39,387 bases of DNA from JBFWIW01 sp050253535 (GCA_050253535.1 JBFWIW010000022.1:1-39387); one strand, 5' to 3'. Positions 1 to 6,832 are shown, counted from the first letter of the stretch. The notes: generated by a model from the sequence alone, not told the origin. Made by a program: numbers and translations.

Positions 1-60
1 CGATGGCTTGAAAGTATTGAACGCATTATTAAAAGAAAATCAAGAATAGGCAGCAAATAA
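1..60 (+). CDS. C-terminal end of an unknown gene (partial)
   Basis: Frame 1 is open from the window edge to TAA at 58-60 and would encode 19 basic residues ending RIGSK. The next genes run the same way, so this is probably the tail of an upstream gene of the same accessory cluster. Directly after the stop lies a 7-bp hairpin (61-67 with 72-78, loop GATA). Too short to assign any function. Confidence 0.35.
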   Translation, partial: RWLESIERIIKRKSRIGSK

Positions 61-94
61 CTGCCAAGATATTGGCAGACGATTTGAATACGAC

Positions 95-454
95 GTGAAA
101 GTAATGGCGCTCACTGACGCGATAGAAGCCTTTTGCGAAAAGCATAAACGTGAGAACAGCGGATGCGGCTGCGCCTGCGGAGAAACCGATAAGGATTTCT
201 GCGCCATTTGCAGCAAGATTCGCGTTGAGGCAATCAAGGAGAAGCTTGATAGGGAGAATCCAAAGCCGCTACCGTTGCCGCAATTGTGGGAGCGCGACGG
301 GAAACCAGTATGGGTAGATGGATTAGAATGCGTTTGGGGTATTGTAAATTGTGAAAAAGAAACAATTGAAACAAATCACTTTTATTATAAATTTGTAGAC
401 TATGAAACTCTTTGTACCGCTTATGACTACCCACCAAAGGAGGAAGCAAAATGA
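95..454 (+). CDS. hypothetical Cys-rich accessory protein
   Basis: Encodes 119 aa from GTG at 95; ATG at 104 is an equally possible start, and neither has a strong ribosome binding site. The N-terminal half has a cysteine cluster (CGCACG then CAIC) that could bind a metal, and the C-terminal half is acidic and aromatic. I do not recognise the family. The stop overlaps the next start as ATGA (451-454), so the two are probably translationally coupled. It belongs to the small-gene run typical of phage or integrative-element accessory regions. Confidence 0.6.
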   Translation: MKVMALTDAIEAFCEKHKRENSGCGCACGETDKDFCAICSKIRVEAIKEKLDRENPKPLPLPQLWERDGKPVWVDGLECVWGIVNCEKETIETNHFYYKFVDYETLCTAYDYPPKEEAK

Positions 455-615
455 GTGAAACCAAATTAAAGATTTGCGCAATGTGCGGGGAAGAATTCAA
501 TGGGGATGTCAAATTCTGCGTTTTCTGTGCTGATTATTTACGTCAGTCATACGAGCAAATGGCGCATGAAGCGGAATATTCCGCTGAAATGAGAGAGGAT
601 GCGTTTAGCGAATGA
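451..615 (+). CDS. small zinc-ribbon protein (54 aa)
   Basis: A 54-aa frame starts at ATG 451, preceded by a clear AAAGGAGGA ribosome binding site at about 436-444. It has two CxxC pairs (C9/C12 in CAMC and C23/C26 in CVFC), the spacing of a minimal zinc ribbon. It overlaps the genes on both sides through ATGA junctions (451-454 and 612-615), which strongly supports that it is real despite its size. Its role is unknown; small zinc ribbons of this kind are common in phage accessory regions. Confidence 0.7.
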   Translation: MSETKLKICAMCGEEFNGDVKFCVFCADYLRQSYEQMAHEAEYSAEMREDAFSE

Positions 616-1025
616 GCAAAGAAATAAAATGCTGCCCCTGCTGCGGTTATGAGGCGGTCATCGAAACAATGAAGGTCCGAAAAGGCTGGGAAGCTGTCAT
701 ACACTGCAATAGCTGCTTGCTGTCTCTCCTTACAATTACATATGACACCGAACAAGAGGCCGAGGATTCAGCTATCCACGATTGGAACCTCCGCGTAGAA
801 CCAGCAAATGAGCCGCTAACATTGGAGCAAGTGAAAGCAATAGATAACATGCCGCTTTATGAAGTCCAAATACACGGGCGTGAAGAATGGGTATTTCGAC
901 GCAACGGCGGACTTGCAGATATGTACGGGGATTGGACGGCAGATGAAGATATTGAATGGGATAATTACGGCAGATTATGGTGGCTATTTTGCCACAAACC
1001 GAAGGAGCAACTTATAGATGAATGA
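612..1025 (+). CDS. Lar-like zinc-ribbon protein with phage C-terminal domain
   Basis: The protein has 137 aa. The first 60 residues follow the Lar (restriction alleviation) pattern: an N-terminal CPCCG pair, a central tryptophan, a second Cys pair (CNSC), then an acidic stretch and an HDWNLR end. In coliphage/Rac Lar modulates type I restriction; here that is only a family resemblance. Residues about 68-137 (EPLTLEQVKAIDNMPLYEV, WWLF) form a second module of a kind often seen in Firmicutes phage proteins. A degraded relative of this module appears at 6018-6230. It overlaps the upstream gene by ATGA and the downstream AAA+ gene by 8 nt. Confidence 0.6.
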   Translation: MSKEIKCCPCCGYEAVIETMKVRKGWEAVIHCNSCLLSLLTITYDTEQEAEDSAIHDWNLRVEPANEPLTLEQVKAIDNMPLYEVQIHGREEWVFRRNGGLADMYGDWTADEDIEWDNYGRLWWLFCHKPKEQLIDE

Positions 1026-1938
1026 TATATTAAGACGGCTAATTGAAGCAACCGTAACAAATGATACAAAATCAGCGAAGAAACTGGCTGGGCAAATAAT
1101 AGACGGTGATACGTCAAGGGCAAATATGTATTTTTGCAAAAGAATGAAAAACTTACTGCAAGCGACATCTATGAATATGATGGAGCTTCCGGCCAACGTA
1201 CAAGGTATTTTGCACATGGAGGACGTTTCGCAGTCCTTCATACCGGGGCGCTACTATCTGACAGAGCGCGAAGATCAGGCGGCAAAACAGGTCACATCCA
1301 TGTATAATGCGGCGCTGAAACTTGCTGAATTGGCGATACCCTATCTCAATTCTCTTATGCTCTATGGCGAGAGCGGCACCGGAAAGACATATTTTGGGCG
1401 TTATCTGGCGCACAAGCTTGGGCTACCATTCGTGTACATGAACTTTGCAAACTGCATTGACAGTTATCTTGGCTCTACAAGTAAAAATATCCTTAAAGCT
1501 TTTGAGTTTGTGGAAAAGCAGAAATGCGTGTTTATGCTTGACGAGGTTGATGCAATCGGCATGAAGCGTGGCCGTGAGGATGTCGGGGAGATGGGACGTA
1601 TCGTAATATCGCTGATGCAATCTCTGGACCGTATTCGGAATGACGTTATAATCGTCGGCGCTACAAATCGAATCGACATGATCGACGATGCGCTCCTGCG
1701 GCGCTTCACCATAAAGCATGAGGTCAAAAAGTTCACATCCGAAGAGAATTATGAGATGATTACTCAGTTTCTTTCTGATGTACAGATTGGATATGAGGAT
1801 ACGGACATACTGGACTATCTCGACGGCACGCAGAAAAGTCCGGCGAATATCATAAACGAAACGATTCAGGCTATTGCGGAGTCAATAGCGTCTGGCAGCA
1901 ATTTCGCGTTGCAGAAAAGAGCCGCAGACAATGTATGA
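1018..1938 (+). CDS. AAA+ ATPase
   Basis: The 306-aa protein has a complete AAA+ core. The Walker A is GESGTGKT (about 117-124), the Walker B is VFMLDEVD (about 171-178), sensor 1 is GATNR (about 214-218), and the arginine-finger segment LLRRF follows. It resembles the FtsH/proteasomal-type AAA group rather than DnaC-type helicase loaders. There is no transmembrane segment and no protease domain, so it acts in the cytoplasm on an unknown substrate. The 8-nt overlaps with the genes before and after (an HNH nuclease) suggest co-translation and perhaps joint function. Confidence 0.85.
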   Translation: MNDILRRLIEATVTNDTKSAKKLAGQIIDGDTSRANMYFCKRMKNLLQATSMNMMELPANVQGILHMEDVSQSFIPGRYYLTEREDQAAKQVTSMYNAALKLAELAIPYLNSLMLYGESGTGKTYFGRYLAHKLGLPFVYMNFANCIDSYLGSTSKNILKAFEFVEKQKCVFMLDEVDAIGMKRGREDVGEMGRIVISLMQSLDRIRNDVIIVGATNRIDMIDDALLRRFTIKHEVKKFTSEENYEMITQFLSDVQIGYEDTDILDYLDGTQKSPANIINETIQAIAESIASGSNFALQKRAADNV

Positions 1939-2329
1939 ACCGCCAAAGCGATGTAAACTGAGCAAATCGAATCGGCAGACTATATATGACAAATGCGGCG
2001 GTCATTGTGCATATTGCGGTCGGGAAATCACCATGGGAGAAATGCAAGCTGACCACTTTATCCCAATGGAGCTTTCTGAGGCTTACGCCGCTATTGGTCA
2101 GGATTTGGATACTATTGAAAATATGCTCCCCGCTTGTCGCAGTTGCAATAATTATAAATCGTCATTGACGCTTGAAAAGTTTCGTTCCGCGATAGAAAGA
2201 TGGCCTATCGTGCTTGAACGAGATAGCGTTACATATCGGAATGCCGTGCGGTTTGGTATGGTTATTCCAAATCCGCATCCAGTAATATTTTATTTTGAGA
2301 AAGTCGGTGAATCGCATGAGCAAAGATAA
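1931..2329 (+). CDS. HNH endonuclease
   Basis: A 132-aa protein with a zinc-stabilised HNH fold: CxxC at C26/C29 (CAYC), the DH pair at 41-42 (QADHFIPM), the central Asn in ENMLPAC, and a second CxxC at C69/C72 (CRSCN). It starts inside the end of the AAA+ ATPase gene with an 8-nt overlap. HNH nucleases of this size serve phage packaging, homing or defence; nothing here decides between these. The C-terminal 50 residues (about 80-132) are outside the HNH core and unassigned. Confidence 0.85.
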   Translation: MYEPPKRCKLSKSNRQTIYDKCGGHCAYCGREITMGEMQADHFIPMELSEAYAAIGQDLDTIENMLPACRSCNNYKSSLTLEKFRSAIERWPIVLERDSVTYRNAVRFGMVIPNPHPVIFYFEKVGESHEQR

Positions 2330-2627
2330 AGTTACGTTCCATCCGGCTCTCATAAACGCCCTTGCAGCACATTCGGGGCTGAGTTCCGAATCTATAAAAG
2401 AATCGCTTAAATACGAAACCGTAATGGCTGTGCTTAAAATAGTCGTTGGTGAAAATACATTTCAGCGCGTAAGGCTAATAATCGAAAGAGAAGATTTCTG
2501 GAAACGGGCCGCTTATTACAGCACGATTTCAGATGCCGCCCGTGCCGGTTATGACTTTTCGAATGTCGAAACATTGCGTGACATCGCAGATATTTACGCT
2601 CATTATTTTGTATATAAGAATCTTTGA
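2316..2627 (+). CDS. hypothetical protein
   Basis: I chose ATG 2316 (MSKDKVTF), inside the last codons of the HNH gene, over an upstream TTG at 2295. The 103-aa product is mostly predicted helical, has no cysteines and no recognisable motif. Its overlap with the HNH gene makes it the third member of a tightly overlapping set with the AAA+ ATPase. Function unknown. Confidence 0.6.
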   Translation: MSKDKVTFHPALINALAAHSGLSSESIKESLKYETVMAVLKIVVGENTFQRVRLIIEREDFWKRAAYYSTISDAARAGYDFSNVETLRDIADIYAHYFVYKNL

Positions 2628-2638
2628 AAGGAGAACCA

Positions 2639-2947
2639 ATGGATATTGAAAAACCAGATATATCCGCTATTATAACGGCTCTGAGATGCCACATGACCCA
2701 CGGCCCCGGCTGCAAGGTCTGTCCCTATCTTAAACACCAAGAAAATAAACCTACAGTAGAGGGCGTATATAACTGCACCGATATGATGTGCAAGGATGCC
2801 ATCGACCTTATTACGCAATTTAATAGGCTGACGGCCAGCTATGAAAAACTGAAGGCCAGCAACAAGCAACTACGGAAAGAGCTTAAAGAAGCTGAGGAAA
2901 TATGGGACGATCCCGAGGCATTGGGCGAAATGCTTGCGGGACTTTAG
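2639..2947 (+). CDS. hypothetical protein with C-terminal coiled coil
   Basis: The start is ATG 2639, because AAAGGAG (about 2626-2632) sits at the right distance; the in-frame TTG at 2624 would include that site. The 102-aa product has a Cys/His-containing N-terminal half (CHMTHGPGCKVC, then NCTDMMC) and a heptad-rich helix at about 65-92, consistent with a zinc-binding head and a short coiled coil. I do not recognise the family. Confidence 0.6.
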   Translation: MDIEKPDISAIITALRCHMTHGPGCKVCPYLKHQENKPTVEGVYNCTDMMCKDAIDLITQFNRLTASYEKLKASNKQLRKELKEAEEIWDDPEALGEMLAGL

Positions 2948-2956
2948 GAGGGAATT

Positions 2957-3490
2957 ATGAATCGAATAATTATGCCAATGAAAGCTATAACGATCTGGCA
3001 GCCGTGGGCGTCGCTTTTGGCCTGCGGCGCGAAGCAGTACGAAACGCGGTCATGGGAAACAAAATACAGAGGGCCGATAGCCATTCATGCAGCAGCGAAG
3101 AAACCGAGCAGCTTAAAAGAGGCCGTTGAATGCATCCTCGATAAAGTGCGCGAAGTCCTTGGCGTGGCCGATCCTGACTATTTGCCGCGTGGGGCTATCA
3201 TTGCGACGGCTGATCTGGTTAATTGCTGGCGCATTGTATATAACCCTGGCACTGATATAGACGTGGCAAAGCATATCCCTGTCGGCGCAGAACTCGATGT
3301 ACCGAAACATCATCCGGACTTTCACAGATATATTGTTCCTACCGAGCAGGAAATGTTATTTGGGGACTGGACACCGGGCCGGTATGCATGGGAACTTCAA
3401 AATGTTGTTATGCTGCCTGAACCCATCCCCGCGAAGGGCGGACAGCGGTTATGGAATTGGAAGGGCGTAAACGATGTATGCAATAGCTAA
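2957..3490 (+). CDS. ASCH-domain protein
   Basis: The 177-aa protein opens with KAITIWQPWASLLACG and continues with YETRSW and GPIAIHA, the hallmark of the ASCH fold (PUA-like, RNA or modified-nucleoside binding). Some family members are amidohydrolases or nucleases. The C-terminus (PAKGGQRLWNW) is typical of phage-encoded ASCH proteins. It follows the previous gene by 9 nt with a GGAGGGAATT ribosome binding site. The substrate cannot be told from sequence. ATG 2957 is used; M7 at 2975 is possible. Confidence 0.8.
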   Translation: MNRIIMPMKAITIWQPWASLLACGAKQYETRSWETKYRGPIAIHAAAKKPSSLKEAVECILDKVREVLGVADPDYLPRGAIIATADLVNCWRIVYNPGTDIDVAKHIPVGAELDVPKHHPDFHRYIVPTEQEMLFGDWTPGRYAWELQNVVMLPEPIPAKGGQRLWNWKGVNDVCNS

Positions 3491-3674
3491 GCGCGATTTA
3501 ATAGATGAAGATTTGAAAACATTCATCGCAAAGAAAATGCCGATTATCCCTAAAGGCACGCGGCTTGAAGTGTGTGGAGAAATGAGAAATCTATATGGTC
3601 ATTACTGCGAAGTAATTTACGGAGGGTTTATCTATTCAGTTAAGCCAATCGATTTAGAAAAGGAGCAAAAATGA
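3474..3674 (+). CDS. hypothetical protein (66 aa)
   Basis: A small basic/acidic protein that overlaps the ASCH gene by 17 nt and the next gene by ATGA (3671-3674). The middle part (PIIPKGTRLEVCGE, then YCEVIYGGFIYSV) looks like a small beta-barrel (SH3-like), which is only an impression from the hydrophobic pattern. No known family recognised. The overlaps on both sides support expression. Confidence 0.55.
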   Translation: MYAIAKRDLIDEDLKTFIAKKMPIIPKGTRLEVCGEMRNLYGHYCEVIYGGFIYSVKPIDLEKEQK

Positions 3675-4327
3675 ATGATGTGTCAAAATCAATAAAATGG
3701 GCTGAAAAATCCTTAAACCCCGTGATCGGATGCTCTTTTGGATGCCCTTTCTGCTATGCAAGGCGCATGAATCAGCGGTTCGGATGGATACCTTGCTTTG
3801 AAAATCCTCAATTTTTCCCGGAACGCCTGCAACAGCTTTACAGCAATAAGTCAAGAACAATCTTCATGGACTCTATGAGTGACATCGCGGATTGGCAAGA
3901 GGAATGGGTAGAACTGACGGCGACCGCAATGAGTGAGAATCCGCAGCATATCTATATATTCCTCACTAAGCGCCCAGAAATCGGTACATACATACAGGGT
4001 GATAATGTCTGGAATGGCGTAACAATTACAAAGCAGCGCGAAGTGACCCGTTTCGATGATCTTCCAGATACGATAAACCTCTTCATGAGCATAGAACCTA
4101 TATTAGAGCCTATTTGCATTACCGATGGCGTTAATTGCCCTGAATGGGTAATTGTAGGCGCAGAAACCGGCAACCGGAAGGGAAAGGTAGTGCCAGACCG
4201 CCGGTGGATTCAAAGTATCGTCGATGAATGCAGAGCGTTTAAAATCCCGGTATTTTTGAAATCCAGTCTTGCGGATATCTGGGGCGCACCATTAATTCAA
4301 GAATACCCATGGGAGGCAAGGAAATGA
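3671..4327 (+). CDS. phage Gp37/Gp68-family (DUF5131) protein
   Basis: The 218-aa protein begins with KSIKWAEKSLNPVIGCSFG and carries a CxxxCxxC motif at C21/C25/C28 followed by YA, then FMDSMSD, FLTKRPE and IVGAETG. This is the pattern of the Gp37/Gp68 family, a radical-SAM-like group common in phages and mobile elements whose reaction is unknown. The three cysteines would fit a 4Fe-4S cluster. It is somewhat shorter than many family members. The ribosome binding site is AAAAGGAG (3658-3665), and the stop overlaps the next start as ATGA. Confidence 0.85.
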   Translation: MNDVSKSIKWAEKSLNPVIGCSFGCPFCYARRMNQRFGWIPCFENPQFFPERLQQLYSNKSRTIFMDSMSDIADWQEEWVELTATAMSENPQHIYIFLTKRPEIGTYIQGDNVWNGVTITKQREVTRFDDLPDTINLFMSIEPILEPICITDGVNCPEWVIVGAETGNRKGKVVPDRRWIQSIVDECRAFKIPVFLKSSLADIWGAPLIQEYPWEARK

Positions 4328-4590
4328 ATGAAGACCTTCAGCAAAAATGTCCGATCATATCAAATGAAAGAAACTATATGGTTTATTATTGCCCCGGCAT
4401 CGATAATTGCCCAATCAAAAATGATTCATTGGAAAAATACGTTATTTCATATCAATGTTCAAAATTGAAAGAAGCAAATTTGCCTCCGGCATTGAGTTTC
4501 GGAGCAGACCTTATTCAAGACGCAAACGGCAATATTAAAATTATCGGAGTTTCTATAGTTCCAACACTAGAAGGAGAAAGCAATAAATGA
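4324..4590 (+). CDS. hypothetical Cys-containing protein
   Basis: Start ATG 4324 overlaps the preceding stop (ATGA) and lies after GGGAGGCAAGGA, so it is preferred over ATG 4309. The 88-aa product has several Cys residues (KCPI, YYCPGIDNCPI, YQCSK) in its first half, which could bind a metal. The second half is a short hydrophobic beta region. No family recognised. It is coupled to the next gene by another ATGA overlap (4587-4590). Confidence 0.55.
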   Translation: MNEDLQQKCPIISNERNYMVYYCPGIDNCPIKNDSLEKYVISYQCSKLKEANLPPALSFGADLIQDANGNIKIIGVSIVPTLEGESNK

Positions 4591-4748
4591 AGAAAAGACT
4601 TGCGAGAATTGCGCATGTTGGCAGCAAAGTTCATATCCGTGAGAGGGGTATCTTTGCACTCGCTTACAGAAAGGCCCTTGCAAGTTATGGCGGCCTAAAA
4701 GAAAGCCGCACCATCTTTACGTTAAAGGAGTTGGATGGCTTCGCATAA
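4587..4748 (+). CDS. small basic hypothetical protein (53 aa)
   Basis: A 53-aa frame starts at ATG 4587, overlapping the previous stop as ATGA behind an AGAAGGAGAAAG ribosome binding site. The product is strongly basic at the N-terminus (KKRLARIAHVGSKVHIRERG) and ends LKELDGFA. No cysteines and no known motif. The overlap and the good ribosome binding site are the only evidence that it is a gene. Confidence 0.5.
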   Translation: MKKRLARIAHVGSKVHIRERGIFALAYRKALASYGGLKESRTIFTLKELDGFA

Positions 4749-4770
4749 TACCGAAAGAAAAGGAGTAAAA

Positions 4771-5313
4771 ATGAAAGAGGATAGCAAAATGTCCAAGTGT
4801 AAATTTGTACATCCAGTCATGCGCAAAAACGGCATGGAGTGGCATTGCCATATTGATGGCTGGGAAGACGATAAAATCAAAACCGTGGCCGAGGATATTT
4901 GCGAAAGCTGCGAGAAATACAAATCGCGGTACATCGAATATCCTCTGACCATACAGGGAATAGAGCAAACTTTCATCGAAGATTGTAAACATCACCTACA
5001 CGGATGCGGCCAACTTGTAAAAATAAATCCTTGCGGCAAGGGATATGGTGGCAAGACCTATCTTGGCATCCTGCTCGGTGATCTTCCGATAGGCACAACG
5101 GTTTCCTTCCATCATGACGATGAAAAGCTACACATTGGAGCATGGACTAATCCGGCTATCTTTGTGCCGGAGCTGAAAAAGATCATCTACGGCATGGAAT
5201 CATGGTGGGAAGAGATCGATAAGCCAGAGGATTTGAAAGACATCACGCCGGAAATTATACAGAACGTCTGGTATGTGAAAATGCTGAATGAAATTACGAA
5301 AGGGGAACAATGA
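4771..5313 (+). CDS. hypothetical protein, Cys-rich N-terminus
   Basis: ATG 4771 follows AAAGGAG (4759-4765) and is preferred to ATG 4735, which lacks such a site. The 180-aa product has a Cys/His N-terminal module (CKFVHPV, WHCHIDGW, DICESCEKYKS) that may bind zinc. A second part follows with beta-rich GILLGDLPIGTTVSF and a C-terminal acidic helix. I do not recognise the family. ATGA overlap (5310-5313) with the next gene. Confidence 0.6.
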   Translation: MKEDSKMSKCKFVHPVMRKNGMEWHCHIDGWEDDKIKTVAEDICESCEKYKSRYIEYPLTIQGIEQTFIEDCKHHLHGCGQLVKINPCGKGYGGKTYLGILLGDLPIGTTVSFHHDDEKLHIGAWTNPAIFVPELKKIIYGMESWWEEIDKPEDLKDITPEIIQNVWYVKMLNEITKGEQ

Positions 5314-5822
5314 AACTTTTAGGAGCAAGAGAATTTATTAAAATGCCGCCCGGAGCACTTTATTTTCGATTTTGGGAAAATACCAAAGAAGACTGTATGA
5401 AAATCATTGAGGTGTTTAGTGAAGATCCTAAAAGCCTTTTAAATCTACCTCATGATGATTTGGAAGTTTTCGGTGATAATTTTGGTTCTATGAGTTTCGA
5501 TGGCGATAAAGAAGACGATTATATCTTTTACTATGATGCCAATGTGGTGGGCGATGCTTGCCCTGCTACGACGCTTTATTTAATCATTGATGAAAGCGAA
5601 CTGCCGAATACTATTTCAATTCACGATTCCGGATACAACATTATTCAGCTTACAAAAGAAGAGATTGTAAGAATCAAAAACAAATTTGTAAATGAAGTAT
5701 TTCATAAAAATATAGATGACAAATGGGCTATCGAAGAATTGGACAGATTATCAAAAGAAAACAATAGTGTGGTAGATACAAATATTCTGCATGAAATGGC
5801 GGAGGGAGCTGCTCAACTTTGA
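5310..5822 (+). CDS. hypothetical acidic protein
   Basis: 170 aa, acidic and AT-rich in codon use compared with the neighbouring genes. There is no signal peptide, no Cys cluster and no recognisable motif. It starts at ATG 5310 behind a GAAAGGGGAAC ribosome binding site and overlaps both neighbours. Function unknown. Confidence 0.6.
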   Translation: MKLLGAREFIKMPPGALYFRFWENTKEDCMKIIEVFSEDPKSLLNLPHDDLEVFGDNFGSMSFDGDKEDDYIFYYDANVVGDACPATTLYLIIDESELPNTISIHDSGYNIIQLTKEEIVRIKNKFVNEVFHKNIDDKWAIEELDRLSKENNSVVDTNILHEMAEGAAQL

Positions 5823-6010
5823 AATGTATATTTCACCGATATATGATCGTCGCTGAAAATTCTAAATGGGAGTTACGCAAATGTCAAAGATGCGGGCATG
5901 AAGAATATTTCGAAAAGATTGAAGGTGGATATCAGCCAAAACCTGTATATCAAGACAAAATTCTAATGCAAAATCCTAAAGGTAAAAAACAGGAACCCGC
6001 TGACACTTAA
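5819..6010 (+). CDS. small Cys-containing protein, TTG start
   Basis: The 63-aa frame starts at TTG 5819, overlapping the preceding TGA, with GGAGGGAG at 5803-5810 as ribosome binding site. The only in-frame ATG is eight codons further (5843). It contains C3, H6 and then CQRCGHEEYFEK, a possible treble-clef or zinc-ribbon site. The C-terminus is polar and basic (KGKKQEPADT). No family recognised. Confidence 0.5.
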   Translation: MKCIFHRYMIVAENSKWELRKCQRCGHEEYFEKIEGGYQPKPVYQDKILMQNPKGKKQEPADT

Positions 6011-6017
6011 TGATCTG

Positions 6018-6230
6018 ATGAAGATGAACGATGATCGCGTCTGGCTACAATTCCCGTCTTTCGGGATGTACGCGCTTGTTTCCTACCATGGCAAGGATGA
6101 CGAAGACTACGATGCGGAAGACGGAGAAGATGTCTGACTCACAAACAGCATGGGCGGCCATGATACATATGAAAAACTTATTGCCATGGGCTGCGCAGTA
6201 TATAGGACGAAGCCATTGAGTGAGCAATAA
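6018..6230 (+). pseudogene. degraded phage-type gene split by an in-frame TGA
   Basis: From ATG 6018 the frame encodes 39 aa (MKMNDDRVWLQF to AEDGEDV), then meets TGA at 6135-6137. It stays open in the same frame to TAA at 6228-6230 (GGHDTYEKLIAMGCAVYRT). Upstream of the ATG the same frame reads PLTLNDL back to a stop near 5963. PLTLNDLMKMNDDRVWL resembles the second module of the gene at 612-1025 (EPLTLEQVKAIDNMPLYEV), so both parts look like one gene interrupted by a nonsense codon and lacking a good start. Other genes here use TGA as a normal stop, so recoding is unlikely. Confidence 0.5.
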
Positions 6231-6244
6231 CATCCCAAAAAGGC

Positions 6245-6273
6245 TTGATACTATATGCGGTATGTGCTAAAAT
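6245..6273 (+). promoter_or_regulatory. sigma-A-type promoter for candidate small RNA
   Basis: TTGATA (6245-6250) and TAAAAT (6268-6273) are separated by 17 nt, close to the vegetative consensus. No start codon with a ribosome binding site follows before the terminator at 6355, which points to a non-coding transcript beginning near 6280. Confidence 0.5.
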
Positions 6274-6279
6274 AAGGCT

Positions 6280-6391
6280 ATCGCAAGATATTGCGACGCC
6301 TCCTTTCTCCCTCCATATATTCCTTTCTTCCATTCCGCAATCTGTTCCTTCAGTAAATCCGCTGGGAGTGTTTAGCTCCCAGCGGATTTAT
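6280..6391 (+). ncRNA. candidate small RNA, pyrimidine-rich
   Basis: Between the promoter at 6245-6273 and the terminator at 6355-6391 lies about 110 nt without a plausible ORF. It starts with a small hairpin (6281-6286 with 6291-6296, loop GATA). A long C/U-rich single-stranded stretch follows (6297-6340, including CCTCCTTTCTCCCTCC), then the terminator hairpin. The CCUCC segments are complementary to Shine-Dalgarno sequences, as in C-rich Firmicutes regulatory RNAs such as FsrA or RoxS. Expression and targets are unproven. Confidence 0.45.
6355..6391 (+). terminator. intrinsic terminator
   Basis: A 14-bp perfect stem (6355-6368 with 6376-6389) with a 7-nt loop, followed by TTATTTGT. It ends the candidate small RNA and would also stop read-through from the accessory gene cluster. 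Confidence 0.75.
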
Positions 6392-6494
6392 TTGTCTCTA
6401 AAATATGTATAATATGGGAGCAATAGCGGGTGCAATAGGATTGATCGTTACAGGTCACAGTGGTTTATATACCATTTGTTACATTCGCATAATC

Positions 6495-6552
6495 AAAACT
6501 ATAAAACCCCGCAACCCTCTAATTTCAAGGTATTACGGGGTTTTATAGTTTT
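6495..6552 (-). terminator. bidirectional terminator next to tRNA-Ser
   Basis: A perfect 17-bp inverted repeat (6495-6511 with 6536-6552) around a 24-nt loop. On the - strand it lies 2 nt beyond the tRNA-Ser 3' end and is followed by TTTTG. On the + strand it continues into seven Ts at 6549-6555, so it can also stop transcripts from the accessory region. Confidence 0.75.
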
Positions 6553-6554
6553 TT

Positions 6555-6646
6555 TGGCGGAGAAGGAGGGATTTGAACCCTCGCAGCGCTCATCACGCCC
6601 TACTCCCTTAGCAGGGGAGCCCCTTCGGCCACTTGGGTACTTCTCC
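6555..6646 (-). tRNA. tRNA-Ser (anticodon GCU)
   Basis: On the - strand the gene runs from GGAGAAG (6640-6646) to the matching CTTCTCC, discriminator G (6558) and an encoded CCA (6555-6557). The anticodon loop CTGCTAA gives GCT (6610-6612), reading AGC/AGU. It has the long variable arm of class II tRNAs and the GGTTCAAATC T-loop. It is 92 nt with CCA. Its 3' end faces the accessory region, the usual arrangement for a tRNA used as integration site. Confidence 0.95.
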
Positions 6647-6690
6647 ATGGTCAAAATAATTTCTGAATCTAATAAAGCTTTGATATCAAG

Positions 6691-6777
6691 TGGCGGAGAG
6701 AGTGGGATTCGAACCCACGGCTCTTTCGAGTCACCGGTTTTCAAGACCGGCTCCTTAAACCACTCGGACATCTCTCC
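6691..6777 (-). tRNA. tRNA-Ser (anticodon UGA)
   Basis: The - strand gene runs from GGAGAGA (6771-6777) to TCTCTCC, discriminator G (6694) and encoded CCA (6691-6693). The anticodon loop CTTGAAA gives TGA (6741-6743), reading UCN codons. It has a long variable arm and a GGTTCGAATCC T-arm. It is 44 nt upstream of the tRNA-Ser(GCU) gene and probably co-transcribed with it. Confidence 0.95.
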
Positions 6778-6803
6778 ATAACCGACTCTCAAACGCAGGT
6801 GTA

Positions 6804-6832
6804 ATAATAACATAACCGCTTGTCTTTGTCAA
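6804..6832 (-). promoter_or_regulatory. promoter of the tRNA-Ser pair
   Basis: On the - strand a perfect TTGACA (6827-6832) and TATTAT (6804-6809) are separated by 17 nt, giving a start near 6797, about 20 nt before the tRNA-Ser(UGA) 5' end. This is a strong vegetative promoter as expected for a stable RNA operon. Confidence 0.8.

Noticed and set aside
1018..2329. Septu (PtuA-PtuB) defence system
   Set aside because: The ATPase is a classical AAA+ protein with sensor 1 and arginine finger, not the SMC/ABC-like ATPase of PtuA.
2902..3129. 75-aa + frame overlapping the start of the ASCH gene
   Set aside because: It overlaps two better supported genes in another frame and has no start signal of its own.
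6135..6137. TGA decoded as Trp (alternative code of a phage)
   Set aside because: Many neighbouring genes in the same cluster end in TGA within ATGA overlaps, so TGA is a normal stop here.
6476..6813. Open frames of about 100 aa on both strands at 6476-6813
   Set aside because: They run through the two tRNA-Ser genes and the terminator hairpin; they are chance frames.
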